27,263 bases of DNA from Eubacterium sp. CAG:251 (GTDB taxonomy: Bacteria; Bacillota; Clostridia; Oscillospirales; Acutalibacteraceae), in NCBI GenBank assembly GCA_000436835.1, contig FR889113.1:1-27263 (forward strand), read 5' to 3'. Under the pieces are notes generated by a model. That model had not been told where the DNA came from and made no database searches. It saw only the letters and a program-made list of their open reading frames with translations. A program made the translations under genes and the position numbers. Every line of letters starts with the position of its first letter. Position 1 is the first letter of the stretch. Below, one piece after another: positions 7,429-17,556 of the stretch.

Positions 7429-8841
7429 ATGAAAGAAAAGTTAATTAACTTAAAGGAACAATACAAAAAAAATCCTGCTTGGTGCTGGTTGCTTGCGACT
7501 GTATTCTTTTTTCCTTTACTTCCGGAATATGTAAGTCCGTTTTTGTTGTTCATAGGATTTATTGTTTTTAAAGTGCAGTGGTCGAAAGAAGGTAAAAAAG
7601 CAAAAGTAGGCACACTTGGAAAGCTTATGATGGCTTTTATGGGATTTGCACTTATCAGCACTCTTTGGTCAGATACCAAATTTTCCACATTATCAACCGC
7701 AGCTTTATGGTGGGGTATGTTTCTCATTGAAATTATGATACATAATATAGTGAGAACAAGAAAAAAAATTGACAGACTTTTAGCCGCAATGTCACTTTCG
7801 GGTGCAATTAACGGATTTGTAGCAATACTTCAAATATGCTCATATACATTATTCAAATACAAATACATTACTAAATCGCAGGTATTTGTAACGCCGTTTT
7901 ATAAGCCACTTGACAAAGCTGTTTATAATTGGCTTCCTTTTGATATCGACACAACTCTTTGGTGGGATTCAAGAGCAAGCGGATTTTTCTCAAATCCCAA
8001 TCTTTTGGCAACATATTTGATGATTGTATATCCAATATCAATCTATCTTTTCTTAAACACAAAGGGCAAAAAGCATAAGCTTATGTACTTTATGATAAAC
8101 GTGCTTATCAGCGGCGGTATCAGTGCAACATTGACACGTGGCGGTTGTGTAATAGCAATTATCGGTTGGTTGTTTATGTTTATTGTGTTATTTAAACAGC
8201 ACAAAAAGCCGCTTCTTGAAATATTTGTGCCGACCGTGCTTGTTATAGTTCCTTCACTTCTTACAAGATACGGAATTATATTCAAAGTAAGGGGTGCAGG
8301 CAGCGAGGCAGCTAAATCCTCAGCGGCTCACCTTAAAATTTGGGGCAGTCTTCTTGACTATATATTCCACCACGCTTTACCGTTTATAATCGGAACCGGA
8401 TTCGGAATTGAGCAAACAGGTCAAATTCTTTTAAATCAGTATCAGCTCGACAAGCCACACGGTCATAATTTTGTGCTTGAAACGTGGGTTGAGCTTGGCA
8501 TTGTCGGTCTTGTCTTATTGTTTACCGTATTAATCTGCGGATTTGGCAAGCTTCTCGAAATCAACGCAAACAACGGCAAAAAATTCACCCTTGTATTTTG
8601 CGTATTCACATCGATGATGATGTATCTCCTTTTCGGACTTACAGATTACATTTTCAATTCACCTAAGCAGATTATTAATTTATTTATTCTTTTGGGCTTA
8701 ACTCAAGCGCTCAGCCATTGTTATGACAAAACAATCATACACGATGCTGACAGTTTAAGAAAAGCCGCACAAAAGGAATTGAAAAACACAATCAATCAAA
8801 AGCCTATTAAGCATAAAAGAGGCAAGAAAAAAACATATTAA
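7429..8841 (+). CDS. O-antigen ligase / Wzy polymerase family membrane protein
   Basis: A 470-residue polytopic membrane protein with about eleven hydrophobic segments. It shows the Wzy_C (O-antigen ligase/polymerase) pattern: SRASGFFSNPNLLATYLM at about 181-198, an Arg-containing LTRGG at 235-239, a large external loop, and PHGHNFVLETWVELGIVGL at 343-361. Family members polymerise or attach polysaccharide, or act on other glycans; in Gram-positives they usually belong to capsule or exopolysaccharide synthesis. No glycosyltransferases flank it, so its substrate is unknown. The C-terminus (about 440-470) is basic and cytoplasmic. The start ATG has GAGG eight bases upstream. It is monocistronic, between its own promoter and a bidirectional terminator. 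Confidence 0.85.
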   Translation: MKEKLINLKEQYKKNPAWCWLLATVFFFPLLPEYVSPFLLFIGFIVFKVQWSKEGKKAKVGTLGKLMMAFMGFALISTLWSDTKFSTLSTAALWWGMFLIEIMIHNIVRTRKKIDRLLAAMSLSGAINGFVAILQICSYTLFKYKYITKSQVFVTPFYKPLDKAVYNWLPFDIDTTLWWDSRASGFFSNPNLLATYLMIVYPISIYLFLNTKGKKHKLMYFMINVLISGGISATLTRGGCVIAIIGWLFMFIVLFKQHKKPLLEIFVPTVLVIVPSLLTRYGIIFKVRGAGSEAAKSSAAHLKIWGSLLDYIFHHALPFIIGTGFGIEQTGQILLNQYQLDKPHGHNFVLETWVELGIVGLVLLFTVLICGFGKLLEINANNGKKFTLVFCVFTSMMMYLLFGLTDYIFNSPKQIINLFILLGLTQALSHCYDKTIIHDADSLRKAAQKELKNTINQKPIKHKRGKKKTY

Positions 8842-8851
8842 TACATAAAAA

Positions 8852-8885
8852 AAGGGCTGTCTCACAACAATGTGAAACAGCCCTT
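8852..8885. terminator. bidirectional terminator between the ligase-like and TetR genes
   Basis: A 15-bp stem with one mismatch (8852-8866 with 8871-8885, aagggctgt.../...acagccctt) has a 4-base loop. A run of T follows on the minus strand, ending the regulator gene; the plus-strand side has taataattatttt, enough to end the convergent gene. Confidence 0.85.
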
Positions 8886-8890
8886 AATAA

Positions 8891-9469
8891 TTATTTTCTG
8901 TTTTCTGAGGCAAGCTGTATTAAGTTATTAATAATTCTTTCAAGGCGCCTTGTCATTTCCTCAGGAGAGTCCTTCATGCCCCTTTGTGCCCAGCCAAAAA
9001 CAATACCGACAAAGCCATATCCCAAAAACTCGGCAAACATCATATTTTCATTATAATTTGATTTAATACCGGAATTTTTTTCAAGGCAGTCGATAACAAC
9101 CATAAATTGTTCATAAGCAAGGCGGTTGATATATCTTGACAAATCATTGACATCAATTTTAAATGCATTTAGATAAAATTTCTTTTCATCAACCATTGTT
9201 GTAAAAAGTCTCATAAAATGCTCATACATATTATCAAATGAAAATCCGTCAATAAGCGGTTCCATAAGTTCCTTATATACAATCCAATCAAGAAGTTCAT
9301 ATTTATCCTCAAAATGATAATAAAATGTCTGCCTGTGAAGCGAGCAATTATTAGTGATATCAGAAACCGAAAGCTTTTCAAACGGCTGATTAGCCATTAA
9401 TTCCTTTAATGATTTAGCAAGCTTAAGCTGAGTTGAATAAGAACAACCGAGTTTATTGTTTTTAGGCAT
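8891..9469 (-). CDS. TetR-family transcriptional regulator (DhaS-like)
   Basis: A 192-residue protein with an N-terminal helix-turn-helix at about 33-54 (LSVSDITNNCSLHRQTFYYHF) followed by DKYELLDWI, the pattern of the DhaS-like TetR regulators with a TetR_C_7/8-type ligand domain. Bona fide DhaS works with dihydroxyacetone kinase genes, but none are near, so the target and ligand are unknown. The start ATG 9469 has GGAGG five bases upstream. A promoter lies at 9526-9554. It is transcribed alone. A short palindrome, TGTGTCACA at 9484-9492, lies between promoter and gene and could be an autoregulatory site, though this is weak. Confidence 0.85.
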   Translation of the reverse strand: MPKNNKLGCSYSTQLKLAKSLKELMANQPFEKLSVSDITNNCSLHRQTFYYHFEDKYELLDWIVYKELMEPLIDGFSFDNMYEHFMRLFTTMVDEKKFYLNAFKIDVNDLSRYINRLAYEQFMVVIDCLEKNSGIKSNYNENMMFAEFLGYGFVGIVFGWAQRGMKDSPEEMTRRLERIINNLIQLASENRK

Positions 9470-9525
9470 AGCATCCTCCGAATTGTGTCACATTTAAAGA
9501 TTTGTATAATTTTCACGATAGCTAT

Positions 9526-9554
9526 ATAATAACACAAAAGTATAAAATATACAA
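9526..9554 (-). promoter_or_regulatory. sigma-A-like promoter of the TetR-family gene
   Basis: On the minus strand TTGTAT (9554-9549) and TATTAT (9531-9526) are 17 bases apart, about 57 bases above the start codon. Confidence 0.55.
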
Positions 9555-9565
9555 GTGTATAAAAG

Positions 9566-9598
9566 AAAAAGGCAGGATAAAAAATATCTTGCCTTTTT
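9566..9598. terminator. intrinsic terminator after the fibronectin type III gene
   Basis: A 14-bp stem with one G-T pair (9566-9579 with 9585-9598) has T-rich sequence on both sides. It ends the minus-strand secreted-protein gene, whose stop codon is at 9622-9624. Confidence 0.75.
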
Positions 9599-9621
9599 TG
9601 GTGATTATTCACAAGAAAAAA

Positions 9622-11202
9622 CTATTTTTTCGTTTTAGTCGAAACGATATTGGAGAAGTTCGAATTAATATATCCTTTTCTTACTGCACGAACTTTATAA
9701 TAATACTTTTTATTTTTCTTGAGTTTTGTATCTTTAAATGTTTTTTTTGAAGCACTGACAGTTGCAACTTTTTTATATTTCTTTGATTTACTCGTACTTC
9801 TGTAAATTTCATAAGAGGTTGCCTTTGAAGCGGCCTTCCACCCTATTTTAATTGAGTTTTTTGATTTAGACTTAATCTTAAGCTTTGACGGTGCTGCTGC
9901 TTTTGAAACAGAAACATAAACAGCATCAGCCGCCACAATACGATTATCAACAACGGCAACAGCATAAACCGTGCCTGTATTTCGCTTTAAATAAGCTTTT
10001 TTATAAAGAGAGCATGACGTTATTTTGCTGTACCTGTAATACGGCATTGAACTGCTGTAATAAATTTTAGCATTTGGAAGCGAACAATCCACTCTTATTT
10101 TTTTACCGTTATTAACATTTGAAACATTTATATTAACAAAGCTTCCCTGTTTTTCATCGCAAAGTGCGCTCAATTTAAGCGGCATAACGTAAGAAAGAGG
10201 TTTTCTTGAAACGTCCCTATAAATATTTGCTGCCGATTCAAAAAGGCAATAAAGCTTGCCGCCTTCAGGATAAGTAAGTTCAAGCATAGGCGGACAACTT
10301 AAAATGTTATCAAGCGTTTTACTTCCGTTTGACTGATTAAATGTATACGTGTAAAGATATGAACAATAAATTCCTTTTGTTTCATTACGGCCGTATGATA
10401 TTGAAGCAAACATCCTAAGTTTACCTTTATAATCCGTCAAAGAAAAACCTTGGGTATAGCTTGGAAGATAAAATTTATAATTATACTTTAAAAAATAGGT
10501 ATTTTTAGCTTTGTTATATATAGGTGTATAACAGTAAGCATAACTGTCGGAGCCTGCGCCGAATGTTCCTAGATAGACTTGACCGTTTTTGTATGCCACG
10601 CTTGAAGCAGAATAAATAAATTTGTTTGAATCGTTTTCCTCTATCGTATAATTAACATTCACGAATTTGCTTGAAAAGCGCAAATATTTGTAAAAATCAT
10701 CAAGCGAAATAACACCTACCGCTGAAGCAGAAGCCTTTGCAATTAGAATTAAGCCGTTTGCACTATCGTATGCAATGCCTCCGACATGGTAAGAATCAGG
10801 CAAAACAAGGGTTTTCACAAGTTCGTTATTGCTGTCAAGAACATAAACAACAGATTTGGAAATCGAAGCGCCTTTAGAGTCTTTTGAACTGTCGTAAGCA
10901 GTTATAAGAGTATAATGATTAACCTTGCATATAGCTTGAGGGCACATAGTTTGCGTGGTTGCAAAATGTTTGGTTTGTTTATTGTATGACACGCTTGAAA
11001 CAAGACCCGGAATAAGATATGCACCGTCCGTAACCTTTGAATTAAATTCCGGATAAGTTAAAAGCGTATCCATACTGTTAACACCGGGCACATCCTCTTG
11101 CGTTGTTGTTACGCTCGCAAAGGATTCGTAATCAACAGGCAACAAAGCAGTAACAATTAAAACAAAAGCTATAAATAAAGAAATAATTTTTTTATTTTGC
11201 AT
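9622..11202 (-). CDS. secreted protein with a C-terminal fibronectin type III domain
   Basis: A 526-residue exported protein. Residues 1-30 form a signal peptide (NKK, then a hydrophobic core ISLFIAFVLIVTALLP, and a small-residue cleavage region near FAS). Residues about 40-350 look beta-rich, with repeats of the kind G-G-I-A-Y-D and V-Y-L-G-T-F-G that suggest a beta-propeller fold. About 365-434 resembles the chitobiase C-terminal-like (CHB_HEX_C_1) domain (IRVDCSLPNAKIYYS). About 436-526 is a Lys-rich fibronectin type III domain (IKIGWKAASKATSYEIYRS, YYYKVRAVRKGY). There are no catalytic motifs, sortase signal or dockerin. Role unknown; binding to a surface or glycan is possible. Start ATG 11202 has AAGG upstream. 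Its promoter lies inside the groESL terminator. Confidence 0.8.
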   Translation of the reverse strand: MQNKKIISLFIAFVLIVTALLPVDYESFASVTTTQEDVPGVNSMDTLLTYPEFNSKVTDGAYLIPGLVSSVSYNKQTKHFATTQTMCPQAICKVNHYTLITAYDSSKDSKGASISKSVVYVLDSNNELVKTLVLPDSYHVGGIAYDSANGLILIAKASASAVGVISLDDFYKYLRFSSKFVNVNYTIEENDSNKFIYSASSVAYKNGQVYLGTFGAGSDSYAYCYTPIYNKAKNTYFLKYNYKFYLPSYTQGFSLTDYKGKLRMFASISYGRNETKGIYCSYLYTYTFNQSNGSKTLDNILSCPPMLELTYPEGGKLYCLFESAANIYRDVSRKPLSYVMPLKLSALCDEKQGSFVNINVSNVNNGKKIRVDCSLPNAKIYYSSSMPYYRYSKITSCSLYKKAYLKRNTGTVYAVAVVDNRIVAADAVYVSVSKAAAPSKLKIKSKSKNSIKIGWKAASKATSYEIYRSTSKSKKYKKVATVSASKKTFKDTKLKKNKKYYYKVRAVRKGYINSNFSNIVSTKTKK

Positions 11203-11221
11203 TTTATTACCTTCAAAAAAA

Positions 11222-11250
11222 GAATATGCCCTAATTATAAGGGCATATTC
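11222..11250 (-). terminator. intrinsic terminator of the groESL operon
   Basis: A perfect 11-bp stem (11222-11232 with 11240-11250, gaatatgccct/agggcatattc) has a 7-base loop. On the minus strand it is followed by seven T residues (11221-11215). It lies 31 bases below the groEL stop codon. The loop contains the -10 box of the next gene. Confidence 0.85.
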
Positions 11251-11262
11251 CTAAATTGTCAA
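11234..11262 (-). promoter_or_regulatory. consensus promoter of the fibronectin type III gene, embedded in the groESL terminator
   Basis: On the minus strand TTGACA (11262-11257) and TATAAT (11239-11234) match the sigma-A consensus in all twelve positions, 17 bases apart. The -10 lies in the terminator loop and one stem arm forms most of the spacer. The transcript would start near 11227, about 25 bases above the start codon, inside the second arm, so the new RNA cannot fold the hairpin. Confidence 0.75.
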
Positions 11263-11280
11263 ATGTAGTTTATTCAGTTA

Positions 11281-12921
11281 TTAATACATTCCGCCGCCCT
11301 GTGCTGCTGCTAAAGCTGCTGCCTGTGCCGCATCAGCCTGTGGGTCTTTTATATCGGTAACAAGTGATTCTGTTGTAAGAACCATTGATGCAACACTTGA
11401 TGCATTTTGGATAGCAGAACGTGTTACCTTAGCCGGATCAACAATACCTGACTCAATCATATCGCAGTATTCGTTAGTTGCAAAGTTAAGACCGTAGCCG
11501 ATTTTATTTGAATTCTTAATCTTGTCAACAATTACAGAACCTTCCTCGCCTGCATTACGAGCAATCTGACGTACAGGTTCTTCAAGAGCCTTAAGAACGA
11601 TTTGAACACCTGTCTTAAAGTCTGCGTCATCAGTATCAAGAAGCTTTTCAACAGCAGGAATAGCATTAATAAGAGCAACGCCGCCGCCTGCTACAATACC
11701 TTCTTCAACTGCTGCCTTAGTAGCTGCAAGAGCATCTTCAATACGAAGTTTCTTTTCTTTCATTTCTGTTTCGGTTGCAGCACCAACCTTAATTACTGCT
11801 ACACCGCCTGCAAGCTTTGCAAGACGTTCATGAAGCTTTTCTCTGTCGAAATCAGATGTTGTATTATCAATAGCAGTCTTAATTTGATTAACTCTGTTTT
11901 TAATTTCGTCGCTGTCGCCTGCGCCGTCAACGATAATGGTATTTTCCTTTGTAACCTTAACCTGACGAGCCTTACCGAGCATTTGCATTGTAGCGTCTTT
12001 AAGTTCAAGACCGAGATCGGAGGTAATTACCTGACCGCCTGTAAGAATTGCGATATCCTGAAGCATATCTTTTCTTCTGTCACCAAAGCCCGGAGCCTTA
12101 ACGCATACGCAAGTAAATGTGCCTCTGAGTTTATTAAGAAGGATTGTTTGAAGAGCTTCGCCCTCAACGTCCTCTGCAATGATTACGAGTTTTTGACCGC
12201 TCTTAAGAACAGACTCAAGAAGAGGAAGAATATCCTGAACTGAAGAAATCTTTTTATCTGTAATAAGAAGCATTGCATCATCAATAACAGCTTCCATCTT
12301 ATCCGTATCAGTTACCATATACGGTGATATATAGCCACGGTCAAACTGCATACCTTCAACTACTTCGCAAACAGTATCGGCAGTCTTAGATTCCTCAATA
12401 GTGATAACACCGTCTGCAGAAACTTTTTCCATAGCGTCGGCAATAAGAGAGCCAACATATTCATCAGCAGCAGAAACGGTAGCAACTCTTGCGATATCGT
12501 CAGAACCCTTAACCTGCTCGCTGTTTGCTTTTACTGCATCAACAGTAGCATCAACCGCTGCTTTGATACCGTTTTTAACAGCCATTGGATTTGCACCTGC
12601 AGCAACATTCTTCATACCTTCTCTTACAAGAGCCTGAGCAAGAAGTGTGGCTGTAGTTGTACCATCACCGGCATCATCGTTAGTCTTAGATGAAACCTCT
12701 TTAACAAGCTGCGCACCCATATTTTCAAACGGGTCGTCAAGCTCAATTTCCTTAGCGATTGTTACACCATCGTTAGTAATAAGCGGTGCGCCATATTTTT
12801 TATCAAGAACTACATTGCGTCCTTTCGGACCGAGTGTAATTTTAACTGTGTTTGCAAGCTTATCAATACCTGCCTGAAGAGCTTTTCTTGCATCTTCACC
12901 GTAAATTATATCTTTTGCCAT
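11281..12921 (-). CDS. groEL: 60 kDa chaperonin GroEL
   Basis: The tetradecameric ATP-driven folding chamber that works with GroES in the cytoplasm. It has 546 residues, the normal length, starting MAKDIIYGEDARKAL; it has the ATP-binding DGTTTAT motif near residue 86, the LGPKGRNVVLDKK segment near residue 30, and the flexible GGGMY C-terminus. The start at 12921 is preceded by GGAGG with eight bases between, and it fits the family; a longer frame reaching 12936 has no ribosome binding site. It is the second gene of groES-groEL, 15 bases after groES, under the CIRCE operator, and ends at the terminator at 11222-11250. Confidence 0.98.
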   Translation of the reverse strand: MAKDIIYGEDARKALQAGIDKLANTVKITLGPKGRNVVLDKKYGAPLITNDGVTIAKEIELDDPFENMGAQLVKEVSSKTNDDAGDGTTTATLLAQALVREGMKNVAAGANPMAVKNGIKAAVDATVDAVKANSEQVKGSDDIARVATVSAADEYVGSLIADAMEKVSADGVITIEESKTADTVCEVVEGMQFDRGYISPYMVTDTDKMEAVIDDAMLLITDKKISSVQDILPLLESVLKSGQKLVIIAEDVEGEALQTILLNKLRGTFTCVCVKAPGFGDRRKDMLQDIAILTGGQVITSDLGLELKDATMQMLGKARQVKVTKENTIIVDGAGDSDEIKNRVNQIKTAIDNTTSDFDREKLHERLAKLAGGVAVIKVGAATETEMKEKKLRIEDALAATKAAVEEGIVAGGGVALINAIPAVEKLLDTDDADFKTGVQIVLKALEEPVRQIARNAGEEGSVIVDKIKNSNKIGYGLNFATNEYCDMIESGIVDPAKVTRSAIQNASSVASMVLTTESLVTDIKDPQADAAQAAALAAAQGGGMY

Positions 12922-12936
12922 AGTAATTACCTCCAA

Positions 12937-13209
12937 TTATTCTACAACTGCGAGAACGTCTTTAACAGATGTAATAGTATATTCAACACCGTCAAGCTTA
13001 ACCTGCGTACCTGAATATTTGCTGATAATAACCTTATCACCGGCTTTAACGGTCATTGGGTTTTCCTCTGTTCCGGGGCCAACTGCAACAACCTCGCTCA
13101 TTTCAGGTTTTTCCTGTGCTGATGCGGCAAGAATGATACCGCTCTTTGTTGTTTCCTCTGCTTCGACAGATTTTAAAAGAACTCTGTCAGCAAGTGGTTT
13201 GATTGTCAT
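12937..13209 (-). CDS. groES: 10 kDa co-chaperonin GroES
   Basis: The heptameric lid of the GroEL chamber. Ninety residues, starting MTIKPLADRVLLKSVEAEE, with the mobile loop (TKSGIILAASAQEKPEMSEVVAVGPG) and KAGDKVIISKYSGTQVKLDGVEY all present. ATG 13209 is chosen because AGAGGTGATAAAT lies upstream and family members start there. First gene of the operon, downstream of a CIRCE element and a strong promoter. Confidence 0.98.
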   Translation of the reverse strand: MTIKPLADRVLLKSVEAEETTKSGIILAASAQEKPEMSEVVAVGPGTEENPMTVKAGDKVIISKYSGTQVKLDGVEYTITSVKDVLAVVE

Positions 13210-13241
13210 ATTTATCACCTCTGAAATTATTTACAAACGCT

Positions 13242-13268
13242 TTAGCACTCTTAACTATCGAGTGCTAA
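13242..13268. promoter_or_regulatory. CIRCE element (HrcA operator)
   Basis: TTAGCACTC and GAGTGCTAA are separated by nine bases, a perfect match to the CIRCE consensus. It lies between the promoter and groES. HrcA binds it and represses the operon until heat shock. hrcA itself is not in the window. Confidence 0.97.
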
Positions 13269-13276
13269 CATATACT

Positions 13277-13304
13277 ATTGTAGCAATTTTTTTCCATTTG
13301 TCAA
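13277..13304 (-). promoter_or_regulatory. sigma-A promoter of groESL
   Basis: On the minus strand TTGACA (13304-13299) and TACAAT (13282-13277) are 16 bases apart. The CIRCE element begins about where transcription would start, as in other groESL operons. Confidence 0.85.
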
Positions 13305-13433
13305 TAGCATTAACAAATTTTTAAAATTTTATTTTTAATAAATACTTATATAAACTTTTATGTCAAAAAACATATATTAATTACAAAACAAAATTTATTT
13401 AAATTCTGACAATATGCATATTTTGTATAACAC

Positions 13434-13462
13434 TTGCATTATTTTTGAAAGTTATGTATAAT
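13434..13462 (+). promoter_or_regulatory. sigma-A promoter of the two-TM orphan gene
   Basis: TTGCAT (13434-13439) and a perfect TATAAT (13457-13462) are 17 bases apart, with TG just before the -10. The start codon is about 30 bases downstream. Confidence 0.7.
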
Positions 13463-13492
13463 ATGTTCGGGTTTAATAAAAGGAGTTTATAT

Positions 13493-13960
13493 ATGGGTAT
13501 TTATATTGCTTTGGGGTTTGTTTCCGTTATTGCAATTGCTATAGGCATAGCCTTGGCAAAAGCAAAAGAAACACAGCTTTGGTACATATTGTCAATAATA
13601 GGTACAGCTGTTTTAACAGTTATGATTGTATTTATAATAAATTACGCAATATCAGCTAATACGAGTGTTTCGTCGCCTGCTCTTGAAAACACAAATTGGA
13701 GAGAGCAGAAATCATATTCAAGAGATTATCAGCTTACGGATGATTTATCAATTTGCGTTTCAATTCTTGATGACTCAAGCGGATATGCAGTATATGATAC
13801 ATACGACGGTCAAAGAATAGGCACTCTATTATTGCCAAACGACCAAATGTCCGTCGATAATTTAGAACTTAAAATAGCCGACGCCAACAGTGACGGAAAA
13901 AACGACGTTGGCGTAGTTTCTCATAATAACAATATCATTTGGTTTAATTTTTTCACCTAA
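13493..13960 (+). CDS. two-TM membrane protein of unknown function with an external C-terminal domain
   Basis: A 155-residue protein with two membrane segments (about 2-21 and 30-52) and then about 100 residues that should be extracytoplasmic. The C-terminal part contains D-A-N-S-D-G-K-N-D-V-G-V, which resembles the calcium-binding D-x-N-x-D-G-x-x-D loop seen in EF-hand-like and FG-GAP proteins. I do not recognise a family. I chose ATG 13493 because AAGGAG lies seven bases upstream; the frame could extend to 13445, but that would cross the promoter. It is a single-gene unit between groESL and the clpC operon, convergent with clpC. Confidence 0.7.
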   Translation: MGIYIALGFVSVIAIAIGIALAKAKETQLWYILSIIGTAVLTVMIVFIINYAISANTSVSSPALENTNWREQKSYSRDYQLTDDLSICVSILDDSSGYAVYDTYDGQRIGTLLLPNDQMSVDNLELKIADANSDGKNDVGVVSHNNNIIWFNFFT

Positions 13961-14028
13961 TAAGCAATATAGCAAAGAAAATCCAAACGGTTGCTTTGAA
14001 GTAATAGATTAAAACGAATATTTTATTT

Positions 14029-14063
14029 AAAGGCATTGATGCAATAAGAGCACCAATGCCTTT
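14029..14063. terminator. bidirectional terminator between the orphan gene and clpC
   Basis: aaaggcattg (14029-14038) pairs with caatgccttt (14054-14063); the 15-base interior can add a short inner stem. The plus side is followed by tattgtttt, and the minus side by AAATAAAATATT. It ends both converging transcripts. Confidence 0.7.
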
Positions 14064-14069
14064 ATTGTT

Positions 14070-16511
<2,442 letters not shown>

Positions 16512-16557
16512 AGTAATTCCTCCTTTTTAGGTCAAAGCCTACCAAGAGGTTAAAACC

Positions 16558-17556
16558 TTAAGATAAGCTTTCCCTTACGTATTGTGCACGAATTTTATCT
16601 GTATCATCAACAGTTAAGCCTTCATCACTTGCACTCATAATTGTGGCTGTTCCCACATCGTGAAGAAGTTTTGATACTGTTTCATAGTTTTCATCAAAGC
16701 TACCCATTGAAATTCCGAGTCTAACAAGAGATACAAGGCTGTAAAATTCCTTTGAAGTAAGCTTTCTTGCCATTTTCAGTGTACCCATTGCCCTGAAGAT
16801 TTTATCCTCAAAATCCTCATATTCAATAAGTTCCTGTCTGAATGTTCTTTCCTGTTTAACAATTTGCTCACATATACTGTTCAAATTATCAATAGCATTC
16901 TTTTCGGTTATTCCAAGCGTTATTCTGTTTGAAAGCTCATAAAAATCGCTTTCGTCACTATAAACAGGCTTAACATCAAAGCCAAGCTTAGACACCATAT
17001 TTGTAAGTGATAAAATCATTCCTTTTGCCGATATTGCAGGCAGATGGAGAATAAATGACGCTTTAAGCCCCGTACCTAAATTCATAGGATTTGAGGTTAA
17101 AAAGCCAAGTCTTTCGCTGAAAGCAATTTTAAGATTATCAATTAGTATATCATCAAGCTTATCTGCCTTTTGATAAGCTTCTTCAAGATTTTGACCGGCT
17201 GCAAAAACAGAAAGCCTTATGTGGTCCTCCTCACAAAGCATTATTGATACATTCTCATTTTTAGACACTAAAACCGTTCCAAAATTATTTTGCTTTGCAA
17301 ATTCTGGACTTATTACACCCTGCTCTGCCATTGATATTCTTTTCAAGTCGTTTTGGCTTTGAAGTTCAATTAAATCAAATTCTCCTGCAACAGGCGAATT
17401 TTTAACTGCGGCAAAAATCTTTTTACAAACCGATTTTCTTATTTCATTGCTCATTCTTGAGGGAAAAGGAGCGTCTGCAAGGTTTCTTGCAAGCCTTATT
17501 TTTGATGACATAACAACGTCACTGTTATTTCCCTGTGCGTTATACCACTTACTCAT
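16558..17556 (-). CDS. mcsB: McsB-family protein arginine kinase homologue, with altered active site
   Basis: By family, a phosphagen-kinase-like enzyme that phosphorylates arginines on proteins to mark them for ClpCP. It has 332 residues, with SSKIRLARN (17-25), EEDHIRL (109-115), NLGTGLKAS (159-167) and SNRITLG (209-215). Three features differ from Bacillus McsB as I recall it. The catalytic Cys in TSCPTN is Asn156 here. The nucleotide-binding RGxYGEG motif is replaced by KPVYSDE (196-202). The Arg-Asp pair near the C-terminus, which binds phosphoarginine, is Thr-Asp (319-320). Catalysis may be lost or changed. Start ATG 17556 has GGAGG upstream; a longer frame to 17610 overlaps mcsA and has no ribosome binding site. 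It overlaps the mcsA end by 8 bases. Family membership is sure; activity is not. Confidence 0.9.
   Translation of the reverse strand: MSKWYNAQGNNSDVVMSSKIRLARNLADAPFPSRMSNEIRKSVCKKIFAAVKNSPVAGEFDLIELQSQNDLKRISMAEQGVISPEFAKQNNFGTVLVSKNENVSIMLCEEDHIRLSVFAAGQNLEEAYQKADKLDDILIDNLKIAFSERLGFLTSNPMNLGTGLKASFILHLPAISAKGMILSLTNMVSKLGFDVKPVYSDESDFYELSNRITLGITEKNAIDNLNSICEQIVKQERTFRQELIEYEDFEDKIFRAMGTLKMARKLTSKEFYSLVSLVRLGISMGSFDENYETVSKLLHDVGTATIMSASDEGLTVDDTDKIRAQYVRESLS

Noticed and set aside
11602..12243. Open frame of 213 codons on the plus strand opposite groEL
   Set aside because: Cys/Asn/Phe-rich translation with no family look, lying wholly antisense to a certain groEL; a codon-bias shadow.
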